From NCBI GenBank assembly GCA_964247295.1, contig CAXTTV010000114.1, forward strand, positions 1-15,923: DNA of 15,923 nt, written 5' to 3'. Shown one piece after another: positions 1 to 6,405 of the stretch (within the stretch, counting starts at the first letter, position 1; the number at the start of each line of letters is the position of its first letter). This DNA comes from CAXTTV01 sp964247295 (GTDB lineage: Bacteria > Chloroflexota > Ktedonobacteria > Ktedonobacterales > Ktedonobacteraceae). Under the pieces are notes generated by a model. That model did no database searches. It had not been told where the DNA came from and was given only the letters and a program-made list of their open reading frames with translations. The position numbers were made by a program, and so were the translations under genes.

Positions 1-204
1 ATGAGCGAGAAACCACGTGAACTGGTAGTAGAGATGATGGATGGCGGGAAGTTTTTTGATGAGCTCCAGCTTAAAGAACCTGATCTAGATGAGGGCCAGA
101 TTCATGGGTACGGCATGTTTATTATCCGAAATCTTATGGATAAGGTAGAGTACACCAGAGAGGCCGATGGCAATAACCATTGGCTGTTAGTTAAGAATTT
201 GTAG
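1..204 (+). CDS. Anti-sigma factor serine kinase, RsbW/SpoIIAB type (C-terminal part only)
   Basis: This is the C-terminal 67 codons of a GHKL-fold ATPase of the RsbW/SpoIIAB anti-sigma kinase group. The window opens inside the gene, so the ATG at base 1 is probably an internal Met. Two ATP-site motifs are visible: a G1-like stretch (MMDGGKFFD, residues 12-20) and the G2 box (HGYGMFIIRNLMD, 35-47), followed by a beta-strand with the usual VEY. In this family the kinase phosphorylates a Ser in its STAS antagonist and, when free, holds a sigma factor inactive. The STAS gene starts 7 nt downstream, which is the classic partner-switch pairing and supports the call. The sigma factor it controls is not in view, and the N-terminal Asn-box half lies outside the window. 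Confidence 0.8.
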   Translation: MSEKPRELVVEMMDGGKFFDELQLKEPDLDEGQIHGYGMFIIRNLMDKVEYTREADGNNHWLLVKNL

Positions 205-211
205 GTGCTAT

Positions 212-550
212 ATGAACCTTGAGACACATGAGCATGTTGTTCGGCAGATTGTAATTGAGTTGAGTGGCCGCATCGATGCTTTCCATGCGACAGGTTTAAG
301 GGAGAGAATCGATAAGCTTTTCTCTGAGGGGATCAGTCATTTTGTGCTGGATCTTTCTCACGTTCAATTTCTGGATAGCTCTGGTCTGGCCGTTCTGGTT
401 AGCCTTCTGAAACGCTCCAAACAATCAGACGGGGATGTGAAAATGGTGATGCCTGAGTCAGAAGCCGCAACAAGAATTCTACGCCTGACTCGTTTCGATA
501 AAGTGTTTGATATCGCTCCTACCGTCGAGGAGGCTTTAAAGAGTCTTTAG
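212..550 (+). CDS. STAS-domain anti-sigma factor antagonist (RsbV/SpoIIAA type)
   Basis: This 112-aa protein is a single STAS domain, the normal size for RsbV/SpoIIAA. The strand-helix core FVLDLSHVQFLDSSGLAVLV (44-63) carries the DSSG phosphorylation loop (D55, S56, S57, G58). By analogy with SpoIIAA the second Ser (S57) is the likely acceptor. Unphosphorylated, such proteins bind the anti-sigma kinase and release the sigma factor; phosphorylation by the kinase switches them off. The ATG lies 7 nt after the kinase stop codon, so the two are almost certainly translated from one message. There is only a weak ribosome binding site (TAGGTG), which suggests translational coupling. The family call is firm; the process it controls cannot be read from this window. 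Confidence 0.9.
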   Translation: MNLETHEHVVRQIVIELSGRIDAFHATGLRERIDKLFSEGISHFVLDLSHVQFLDSSGLAVLVSLLKRSKQSDGDVKMVMPESEAATRILRLTRFDKVFDIAPTVEEALKSL

Positions 551-619
551 ATTATGTCAAATTAGATAAATAGAAACATCTGGTTGTTGTGGAAAGCGGC
601 TCCTTTAACTTGACGAAAG

Positions 620-1966
620 TTGTCTATCCTTATGATACAAGTAAGTGTGCTTAAGCGTATGGTTAGGGAGCCTGGAAGCTTCCTTATCTGGTTGAGGGAG
701 CGGCCACTGCTGTTAACGAGTTTAGCTTTTTTCATCAGCACAACATTGGTAAACCTGGGAAACTATGTTTTCAACCTGATTCTTGGGCGCTGGTTGGGCC
801 CATCGCTTTTCTCCGATCTTAGTCTGATTGTCACGTTGATGCTGGTTGCGACCTTTGCTACTACTGCCTTAACCACAACTACAGCGCGATTCGCTGCCTC
901 TTACGAGGCGAAGGGCCAGTTAGATTCGATAATCGCATTGCGGAGATGGTTGTCCCAAAGAGCGATTGTGCTGGGTGGGGCAATGGCGCTGATATTGATT
1001 GCTGGCGCTCCCTTACTCACGCAGATATTCCATATGCGTAGCTTCTGGCCCTTCGTGATTCTCGGCGTCGGGATGCCGCTGTTCTTTGTGATGGCGGTTG
1101 ACCGTGGTGTGCTTCAGGGTCGCGCTCACTTCGGCTGGCTGGCCCTCAGCAATCAGGCTGAAATGTGGATGCGCTTGCTTGGGGCTGTGTTGCTTGTTGG
1201 CATAGGTCTGGCGGTGAACGGAGCCGTAGCGGCGCTCACGCTCTCATTTATCGCCGCCTGGGTAATCGCGTTAAAATCGAAAAAGGGTTTACCGCTGCAT
1301 ACAGATGGTTTGAACAAAAGCGAGCAGGCCAAGATCACGCTGTATTTTGGTCCAGTGATCCTGGGATTGATCGGTCAGATTGTGATTAACAATAGCGATG
1401 TTTTGATCGTGAAAAGCTTTTTCCCCGCACATACTGCTGGCTTGTATGCGGCGTTGGCCCTGATTGGGCGCATGGTATTTTTCGCCACCTGGTCAGTTGT
1501 AATGGTGATGTTTCCGATGGTGACACAGAAACATCAAAAAGGTCTAGCTTACCGACCGCTGTTGTGGATCTCCGTAGGAATTATCGCGGCAGTCTCCATC
1601 TGTATTACTCTGGGAACATTTTGGCAACCACAACTGGTGGTCAAGCTATTATTTGGAGAAGATTATCTAAGCATCGCGCCACTGCTCTGGCTTTATGCCC
1701 TAGCAACCGCCTTTTACGCCCTGGCAAACGTTTTTGTGAGTTATTATCTCTCACTTGGAAATGGCCGGGGAAGCTATCTGGTATTGCTAGCAGGGATTGC
1801 CCAGGTCGTTGGCCTACTGATCTGGCACAGCTCGTTACAGATCGTTGTACTGGTCCAGGTCTATATTATGGCCGGCCTTATGGCTATTTTACTCGGCTGG
1901 GATTTCTACGCGAAAAAGCGCGTAGAGAAAATTGAGCCAATCAAGGCAAACAACCCTACTGTCTAA
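620..1966 (+). CDS. Polysaccharide/oligosaccharide flippase-like membrane protein (MOP/Wzx superfamily)
   Basis: This 448-aa, strongly hydrophobic protein has about a dozen or more membrane-spanning stretches. The N-terminal part (about 34-75) resembles the start of Wzx/RfbX-type polysaccharide flippases, with a helix leading into NLGNYVFNLILGRWLGPSLF. Length and hydropathy fit the MATE/MOP fold. Such proteins move lipid-linked sugars across the membrane for exopolysaccharide or cell-wall glycan assembly; the substrate is unknown here. The start is uncertain: TTG at 620 gives the longest product, while ATG at 632 or 659 would also work, and no site has a convincing ribosome binding sequence. 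It begins 69 nt after the STAS gene and may be co-transcribed with it. A strong terminator follows the stop codon. No glycosyltransferases are adjacent, so the pathway cannot be inferred. Confidence 0.75.
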   Translation: MSILMIQVSVLKRMVREPGSFLIWLRERPLLLTSLAFFISTTLVNLGNYVFNLILGRWLGPSLFSDLSLIVTLMLVATFATTALTTTTARFAASYEAKGQLDSIIALRRWLSQRAIVLGGAMALILIAGAPLLTQIFHMRSFWPFVILGVGMPLFFVMAVDRGVLQGRAHFGWLALSNQAEMWMRLLGAVLLVGIGLAVNGAVAALTLSFIAAWVIALKSKKGLPLHTDGLNKSEQAKITLYFGPVILGLIGQIVINNSDVLIVKSFFPAHTAGLYAALALIGRMVFFATWSVVMVMFPMVTQKHQKGLAYRPLLWISVGIIAAVSICITLGTFWQPQLVVKLLFGEDYLSIAPLLWLYALATAFYALANVFVSYYLSLGNGRGSYLVLLAGIAQVVGLLIWHSSLQIVVLVQVYIMAGLMAILLGWDFYAKKRVEKIEPIKANNPTV

Positions 1967-1988
1967 GTGTGTCTTCTCCTCTTGTCTC

Positions 1989-2033
1989 AAGAAGATGGTA
2001 GCGGTTATAGCTACCATCTTCTTATCTTTTTTC
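1989..2033 (+). terminator. Rho-independent terminator after the flippase gene
   Basis: A perfect 14-bp stem (1989-2002 with 2010-2023), loop GGTTATA, is followed by ATCTTTTTT. It lies 23 nt after the flippase stop and probably ends the kinase-STAS-flippase unit. Confidence 0.9.
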
Positions 2034-2304
2034 CTCTCATTATGTAAAAAAAGGCAGCGCAAAAATCTTATGAGCATTTTTCATACTGATAATGTTGTTG
2101 CCTGGAAGGTCATTCGATGGAATTTCGAGAACCTTGACGTAAATGGTGTTGTAATGTTACTGTTCCATAATCCTATTTTACAACGTAGTAAAAAGGAGGT
2201 CTGCCAGGCCTCTGCTTTATACTGTTGTAGAGTTCAATCGCTCGTAGGATAGTCTAATCTTATCAAACAATGGTGTTCGTTTGAGAGTATGCGCAAGGAG
2301 TGCC
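2034..2304. other. Intergenic region upstream of the GH43 gene, no clear gene
   Basis: About 270 bases, AT-rich. It contains an SD-like AAAAGGAGGT near 2190-2199 with no start codon at a usable distance, and a TTGACG at 2134-2139 without a well-spaced -10. No promoter, RNA gene or coding region can be supported, although the GH43 promoter should lie here. Confidence 0.4.
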
Positions 2305-3372
2305 ATGAAAAAGATATCTTGGTTGACCGGCCATAGTCGTGTAGTACGTATTTCTTTGATCATCGGTCTGATCCTGGTTGTGATGGCGATTTTTGTGAAT
2401 AAGCCACAGCCAGCTAAAGCCGCCTGTACTTTACTAAATCCAATTGTAGATGGATCTGATCCCTCTATCTGGTATGCAAATGGGTTATATTACCTGGTGT
2501 TGTCTGACACAAAGACTATTTCGATGCGTGCGGCCTCGACTCTTGGAGGGTTAGCGTCGGCGGAGAGCCATGACATATGGACCCCTCCTCCTGGAACAGA
2601 TCACAGTGCTCAGGTTTGGGCCCCTGAATTAGAGAACATTGGTGGACAATGGATTATCTATTTCGCTGCGGGCCGCGACCTCGGTGATTTTAATGCCATC
2701 AATAACACGCATCGGATCTTCGCTCTCACGGCGAGCGATCCCATGGGACCATGGAATTTCTATGGTAAAGTAGAGGACCCCACGGATGAGTGGGCGATCG
2801 ATGCGACAGTGCTTACCTATAATAATAACCTCTATGAGATCTGGTCCGGTACGCCTCCTGGCCATGGCGGGTCTGCGCCTCAGCAGATCTATATCGCGCA
2901 CATGAGAGACGCGCTCCATGTGGATGAGACGCGTAAGCTCATCGCTAATCCCGATCAACCCTGGGAAACCTCTGTTCAGGCGATCGAGGAGGGGCCAGAG
3001 GCCTTTGTTGGTCCTAATGGCAAACTCACAATCATTTACAGTGCGAATGCAAGCTGGACAAGTTCCTATAACTTGGGAATGCTTGTCTATAATGGTGGGG
3101 ATATGGGCAATTATCAGTCTTATTCTAAGGTTCAGGCTGGTTTTGGTTCTGGGCATGGGGTCTACGGCCCTGGCCATATCTCACTACCGGTGCCAGGTAT
3201 TAATGGTGGTAACTGGCTGGTCTATCATGCGAAAACCCAGCAAGCAGATGGTTGGGATGATCGTAAGATTTTCGCGCAACCGCAGACCTGGAATGCCGAT
3301 GGCACTCCCAACTTTGGAGGCGGCCCTCAGGGCTACACCTCTTTTGACGAAGTGACGCAGCAGGCCTGTTAA
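2305..3372 (+). CDS. Secreted glycoside hydrolase family 43 enzyme (arabinofuranosidase-like)
   Basis: The ATG at 2305 is chosen over an upstream in-frame TTG (2281) because AAGGAG sits just before it. The 355-aa product has a signal peptide: K2/K3, a hydrophobic core at about 16-31 and a probable cleavage at AKA/AC (39/40). The mature protein is a five-bladed beta-propeller GH43 domain. The three acidic residues of the family are visible: D52 in SDPSIW (base), D166 in WAIDATV (orienting residue) and E232 in EEGPEAF (acid). The WAPE motif (105-108) and GPGH with H291 are also present. The C-terminal pattern (YHAK, TWNADGTPNFGG) resembles exo-1,5-alpha-L-arabinofuranosidases of a GH43 subfamily, so plant arabinan is a plausible substrate, but specificity cannot be proved by eye. 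Only two Cys occur (C41 and the last residue C355). It appears to be a stand-alone gene. Confidence 0.9.
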   Translation: MKKISWLTGHSRVVRISLIIGLILVVMAIFVNKPQPAKAACTLLNPIVDGSDPSIWYANGLYYLVLSDTKTISMRAASTLGGLASAESHDIWTPPPGTDHSAQVWAPELENIGGQWIIYFAAGRDLGDFNAINNTHRIFALTASDPMGPWNFYGKVEDPTDEWAIDATVLTYNNNLYEIWSGTPPGHGGSAPQQIYIAHMRDALHVDETRKLIANPDQPWETSVQAIEEGPEAFVGPNGKLTIIYSANASWTSSYNLGMLVYNGGDMGNYQSYSKVQAGFGSGHGVYGPGHISLPVPGINGGNWLVYHAKTQQADGWDDRKIFAQPQTWNADGTPNFGGGPQGYTSFDEVTQQAC

Positions 3373-3649
3373 GAGCTGTACGGATACGCTGGTAGATTTT
3401 ATAATACCAATAACATCCGCTCTTCAATAGAGGATCATTTTTGTTGCCATAGGGAGGGTAGTTCACCTACTACCTTATGGCAGCATCGCCCTAAATGAGA
3501 ACCTCACCTTTTTGTCTACTAGGCGGACGTATTAGCCTGCGGCACATCTCGCGTTGCTCGACAGGCCGTCCTCCGCTACGTGAACCGGTTCTCTACTCAC
3601 CAACAGACTCCGCAAACATCTGGACTGCACCCCAATAAATATATTCCTC
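3373..3649. other. Gene-free spacer with a structured GC-richer block
   Basis: No coding region is convincing on either strand. Besides the hairpin at 3446-3481, bases 3497-3593 hold nested complementary pieces: GAGAACC (3497-3503) with GGTTCTC (3587-3593), TCAC (3504-3507) with GTGA (3580-3583), GGACG (3525-3529) with CGTCC (3567-3571), and GCCTG (3535-3539) with CAGGC (3562-3566). They are ordered so that they could form one long bulged stem. It may be a small non-coding element or a decayed mobile-element remnant; it matches no family I know. Confidence 0.3.
3446..3481 (+). terminator. Imperfect hairpin after GH43, possible terminator
   Basis: GCCATAGGGAGGGTAG (3446-3461) pairs with CTACTACCTTATGGC (3467-3481) with one bulge and a 5-nt loop. 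It lies about 75 nt after the GH43 stop. No T-run follows, so intrinsic termination is doubtful. Confidence 0.35.
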
Positions 3650-3679
3650 TTGACAGGCCCTCATACTAGCGATTATACT
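3650..3679 (+). promoter_or_regulatory. Sigma-70-type promoter of the polycysteine-leader operon
   Basis: TTGACA (3650-3655, perfect consensus) and TATACT (3674-3679, 5 of 6) are separated by 18 bp. Transcription would start near 3686, giving a leader of roughly 33 nt before the GTG of the small ORF. It is one of the two best promoters in the window. Confidence 0.75.
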
Positions 3680-3706
3680 TGATATTATTAATCAACTATA
3701 TCAAGT
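3677..3706. promoter_or_regulatory. Inverted repeat overlapping the -10 and start site, candidate operator
   Basis: ACTTGATAT (3677-3685) and ATATCAAGT (3698-3706) form a perfect 9-bp inverted repeat with a 12-bp spacer. An additional ATCAA (3691-3695) gives three TTGAT/ATCAA half-sites. The repeat covers the end of the -10 box and the predicted start site, the usual place for a repressor. The regulator is unknown, and an RNA hairpin in the leader is an alternative reading. Confidence 0.5.
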
Positions 3707-3718
3707 TAGGGGAATCCC

Positions 3719-3862
3719 GTGAAAAAAGTAGCAGATCCTCTCCTCATTCTTCCATTGGATAGTGCTCTGGATGAGCAGCACTGTTCCAGTCCTCATGTTC
3801 TTACCCATCCCCGAAAGAATAGCTACTATTTTTTTAACTGTCTCTGTTGTTGCTGTAAATAA
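3719..3862 (+). CDS. 47-aa leader ORF ending in a polycysteine tract
   Basis: GTG at 3719 is preceded by AGGGGA (3708-3713) at 5-nt spacing and lies just downstream of a consensus promoter, so translation is likely. The peptide starts MKKVADPLLILPLD and ends YYFFNCLCCCCK, with five of the last seven residues Cys (codons at 3839, 3845, 3848, 3851 and 3854) and one further Cys at position 22. There is no signal peptide or membrane span. The Cys-codon tract is complementary to the following spacer and to the ribosome binding site of the next gene (see the attenuator entry), so the main role is probably regulatory: a ribosome waiting for Cys-tRNA would open that structure. Polycysteine leader ORFs acting as cysteine-responsive attenuators are known in mycobacteria. 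Alternatives are a RiPP precursor (leader plus Cys core) or a metal-binding peptide; no recognised RiPP-modifying enzyme is adjacent. Confidence 0.7.
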   Translation: MKKVADPLLILPLDSALDEQHCSSPHVLTHPRKNSYYFFNCLCCCCK

Positions 3863-3914
3863 TCCCCCTTTTCATTGTGCAAGCAACAAAAATTTATAAT
3901 TTTAAGGAGACAGT
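3837..3914 (+). promoter_or_regulatory. Candidate translational attenuator: Cys-codon tract pairs with the downstream SD
   Basis: The outer helix is ACTGTCTC (3837-3844) with GAGACAGT (3907-3914), plus a T-G wobble at 3845/3906, and buries the GGAG core of the SD (3906-3909). The inner helix is TTGTTGCT (3847-3854) with AGCAACAA (3882-3889). Both left arms lie inside the Cys codons of the leader ORF, and they are nested with a 1-nt bulge on one side and 16 nt on the other. A ribosome stalled on these codons would melt both helices and free the SD; fast completion would let them form. The pairing is read directly from the sequence. The mechanism is inferred. Confidence 0.6.
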
Positions 3915-3916
3915 CA

Positions 3917-4549
3917 ATGCAGAAGGAATTAGCGCAAGTAACTTTGCGTGACTTAAACAATGATGCGCAGGATCTTGCTGTTTTAGAATACCTGGCCCGA
4001 CGCGTAGAGGAGTTGGGGAGAGAATTTGTTCGATATCAGATTACACAACTTCCCTATATTGTTTACCCTCGTTTTGAGCAGCGTGTCTTAAGGCTGGCGC
4101 TGTATACCCATCCGCGACAGTTAGAGCGCGAATTAAAATTTGTAGGATTTGTTAGCCAGAGGCGAGCGATTGTTGATCCGTCTATAGAGCAGGCAATTGC
4201 TGCATGTGATCAGCAATTAGTGCTGGATATGGCGAGACATCCCGATCTTTTAAGTTATTGTTCTCTAGAATTAAGTGATGGAAACTGGTTTAATCTCGTA
4301 CTTTTTGCTTCTGCTGATGGGGACTTTACGATGCCTGCAATCCACGAATATGCCTCCCGTCTCCTCGCGCCAGACTATTATGAATGGATACGGCTGCACT
4401 TTGGAGAGATGCCAGGTGGTTTGAAAGGCAGCAAGATGTGTTTACAGGCTACCCGATATTATACTTTTGGACCAGCCGAACAAACCAATTTCTTCGTCAA
4501 GCGATATGATTTTGAGCATAATGTTGTGACACAGGGGGGCGGACGATGA
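3917..4549 (+). CDS. Unrecognised 210-aa protein, first main gene of the polycysteine-leader operon
   Basis: The start at ATG 3917 is set by AAGGAGA (3904-3910) with 6-nt spacing; an upstream in-frame ATG at 3875 lacks a ribosome binding site. I do not recognise the family. The product has no signal peptide or membrane span. The N-terminal half (1-110) is charged and probably helical. The C-terminal half looks more conserved and is rich in aromatic residues: YCSLELSDGNWFNLVLF (114-130), H143, then LLAPDYYEWIRLHFGEMPGG (149-168) and MCLQATRYYTFGP (174-186). Cys occur at 97, 115 and 175. The pattern of strands with His and Tyr might suit a small alpha/beta enzyme or binding protein, but I assign no function. 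It overlaps the next gene by 4 nt (ATGA), so the two are translationally coupled and probably act together. Confidence 0.85.
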   Translation: MQKELAQVTLRDLNNDAQDLAVLEYLARRVEELGREFVRYQITQLPYIVYPRFEQRVLRLALYTHPRQLERELKFVGFVSQRRAIVDPSIEQAIAACDQQLVLDMARHPDLLSYCSLELSDGNWFNLVLFASADGDFTMPAIHEYASRLLAPDYYEWIRLHFGEMPGGLKGSKMCLQATRYYTFGPAEQTNFFVKRYDFEHNVVTQGGGR

Positions 4550-5346
4550 AAACTTCGGCTTTGATTTGCGCTTCCTATCTCTCGCCGGTCCTCTATAAAA
4601 CCTATCAGGCAATCACAGATTACCTTGAGCGAGAGCTCAAGATACCGACTTTTCTGACTGTAGGCGAGTCTTTTGAGGATCTTACGACCGGTCAGATCGA
4701 TCTGGCATTTATCTGTGGGCTGGCTTATATCCAGCTTGTGAGGCTCGGAGGCCAATCCATTGAGCTCCTGGCCGCGCCTGTTCTTGAAGGTGAGCGCTAC
4801 CAGAGGCGACCCTGGTACTTCTCAGATATTATAGTACGGAAGGATTGGCCCTATCACAGCTTTGAAGATTTAAAAGGAAGCACCTGGGCCTTTAATGAAA
4901 GGAACTCACATTCTGGCTACAATCTGGTCTGCTACAATCTATTTAAGCAAGGGTATGATCTAGATTACTTTGGATGCCAGGTTGAGACCAGTTCGCACTA
5001 CCAGTCTTTAAAGTTGGTTTTAGAGGGTAAAGCCGATGTAGCAGCCGTAGACTCGCATATGTTGGATGTGGTACTTAGAAATCAGAAAGAGTTGGCTGCG
5101 AACCTGAAAATTATTGGGATGCTTGGACCATCGACCATTCCTCCTCTAGTTGTGTCCAGGAGCCTGGACGCGGATCTAAAGAAACGCCTGCAAGATGCAT
5201 TGATTAAAATGCACGAGCGGTCCTGGTCTGCAGAGCTGCTGCGTGCTGGTAATATTGAACGCTTCGTACCAATCACGGATAGCCACTATGATGATATTCG
5301 TGAGATGTATGATGTTGTTCAATCTCAACAATTTCTCGCTGTCTAG
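4546..5346 (+). CDS. PhnD/SsuA-type substrate-binding protein without a signal peptide
   Basis: This 266-aa protein has the type 2 periplasmic-binding fold of the PhnD (phosphate/phosphite/phosphonate) group. Family landmarks are GQIDLAFICGLAYIQL (49-64), the FEDLKGSTWAFNERNSHSGY segment (106-125; S121, S123 and G124 at the usual ligand loop), and GKADVAAVDSHMLD (161-174). Transport relatives have a signal peptide or lipobox; here the fold starts at residue 3 (TSALICASYLSP), so the protein should be cytoplasmic and no ABC permease or ATPase is adjacent. It may bind a small anion or sulfur/phosphorus compound as a sensor, or donate it to the preceding protein. Its ATG overlaps the preceding stop codon (ATGA) after a G-rich stretch. 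Its TAG stop shares the tetramer CTAG with the stop of the opposite-strand gene. Confidence 0.8.
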   Translation: MKTSALICASYLSPVLYKTYQAITDYLERELKIPTFLTVGESFEDLTTGQIDLAFICGLAYIQLVRLGGQSIELLAAPVLEGERYQRRPWYFSDIIVRKDWPYHSFEDLKGSTWAFNERNSHSGYNLVCYNLFKQGYDLDYFGCQVETSSHYQSLKLVLEGKADVAAVDSHMLDVVLRNQKELAANLKIIGMLGPSTIPPLVVSRSLDADLKKRLQDALIKMHERSWSAELLRAGNIERFVPITDSHYDDIREMYDVVQSQQFLAV

Positions 5347-6317
5347 TTATCGTGCTGGTAGCCCCAATTCAGCAGGTCGGTAACATCCTGGTCGCGGCGG
5401 TCACTGGTAGGACTTTTCAGTACTGTCCCGATCAGGCGTTTACCATTGCGATTAGCCGCGAAAACCTGGCACCATTCGGCAGCCTGTGTATAACCGGTTT
5501 TTACTCCGAAAGCGCCATTATACTGAGAGAGTAGCACATTCGTGTTATTCCAATCGTAGGAGTGGTGGTTAAGTGTGGGTGGGACATGATAGTTTGTGGT
5601 CTGCACGATTTCTGCTATAAGTGGGTAGTTGTTTAACGCGTAGAGAGACAGCTTTGTCATATCGGCGGCGGAAGAATAATGTTGATCGGCGGCTACCGTC
5701 AGTCCGTCGGGGTTAGCAAAATGGGTATGTGTAAGCCCTAGTTGATCGGCCTGCTGATTCATCTGCTGGGTAAAGTCGTTGGGCGAGCCAGAGATATAAT
5801 CCGCGATCGCGGTGGCCGCATCGGCTCCCGAGGGTACCAGCAAACCATAAAGAAGATCCTTCAAGCTAATTTTATCCCCAACCGCCAGCTCTGCTCCGCT
5901 GGCACCATCTACAAAGACGCGATCATGTGAGTCTTGACCAATCGGCACGAGATGATCAAGATTTCCATTTTGTAATGCCACTATTGCCGTCATGATTTTT
6001 GTTGTGCTCGCCATCGGCAGTTTAGCATTTTCGTTACTGCTAGTAAGCACCTTCCCTGAGTCCATATCTTGAACGTAGTAAGCGTTGCCTTTCACCATAT
6101 CTCGCAATGTGAGTGGTCGTGGTGTCGGGGTTGGTGGCCCAGGTGATGGTGTTGCTTTTGGGAATCTAGAGGAGGTTGCTGTTAATTGAGCCGTGATTGA
6201 AGGTTGGTTGGCCCCATATAAAAGTTGTGAGCTGAAAACGCTGGCACACCAAAAGATCAATATGCCAGGAACTAAAATACCGATCAAGAGAAAGCGGCCA
6301 GAAGAATTCCGTTTCAT
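5343..6317 (-). CDS. dacA: D-alanyl-D-alanine carboxypeptidase (S11 family, PBP5/DacA type)
   Basis: The enzyme trims the terminal D-Ala of peptidoglycan stem peptides outside the cell. The product is 324 aa. An N-terminal hydrophobic segment (about 8-30) acts as signal peptide or anchor and is followed by a Pro/Thr/Ser-rich linker (about 47-70). The catalytic domain shows the penicillin-binding motifs in order: STTK (S104 nucleophile, K107), SGAD (163-166, position of the SxN motif) and KTG (273-275). The Asn of SxN is replaced by Ala. It lacks the C-terminal extension and amphipathic anchor helix of PBP5, so membrane attachment would rest on the N-terminus. GGAGG (minus strand, 6325-6329) lies 7 nt before the ATG. 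A weak candidate promoter is TTGACC at 6402-6407 (minus). It converges on the PhnD-type gene and diverges from the TetR gene, which may regulate it. Confidence 0.9.
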   Translation of the reverse strand: MKRNSSGRFLLIGILVPGILIFWCASVFSSQLLYGANQPSITAQLTATSSRFPKATPSPGPPTPTPRPLTLRDMVKGNAYYVQDMDSGKVLTSSNENAKLPMASTTKIMTAIVALQNGNLDHLVPIGQDSHDRVFVDGASGAELAVGDKISLKDLLYGLLVPSGADAATAIADYISGSPNDFTQQMNQQADQLGLTHTHFANPDGLTVAADQHYSSAADMTKLSLYALNNYPLIAEIVQTTNYHVPPTLNHHSYDWNNTNVLLSQYNGAFGVKTGYTQAAEWCQVFAANRNGKRLIGTVLKSPTSDRRDQDVTDLLNWGYQHDN

Positions 6318-6405
6318 TCCGTAACCTCCAGATAAGAGTAGAGAAATATAGTAATAAAAGGTACCTTCAAAACTCTAATGTATCTATATGAATTGAAAAC
6401 GGGTC

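Noticed and set aside
2134..2162. TTGACG as a -35 box for the GH43 gene
   Set aside because: The only -10-like hexamers downstream are at a wrong spacing (12 bp or poor match).
2070..2252. Possible small ORF (ATG at 2070) in the spacer before GH43
   Set aside because: No ribosome binding site, no recognisable protein pattern, and low-complexity AT-rich codons; it lies where promoter DNA is expected.
2281..2304. Upstream TTG start for the GH43 protein
   Set aside because: The AAGGAG just before ATG 2305 and the normal signal-peptide start at MKK favour the shorter form.
2305..2430. GH43 protein as a lipoprotein (Cys after the hydrophobic segment)
   Set aside because: The residues before C41 are K-A-A rather than a lipobox with Leu at -3; signal peptidase I cleavage at AKA fits better.
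3875..3916. Upstream ATG adding 14 residues to the 210-aa protein
   Set aside because: No SD precedes it, and the strong AAGGAGA fits ATG 3917.
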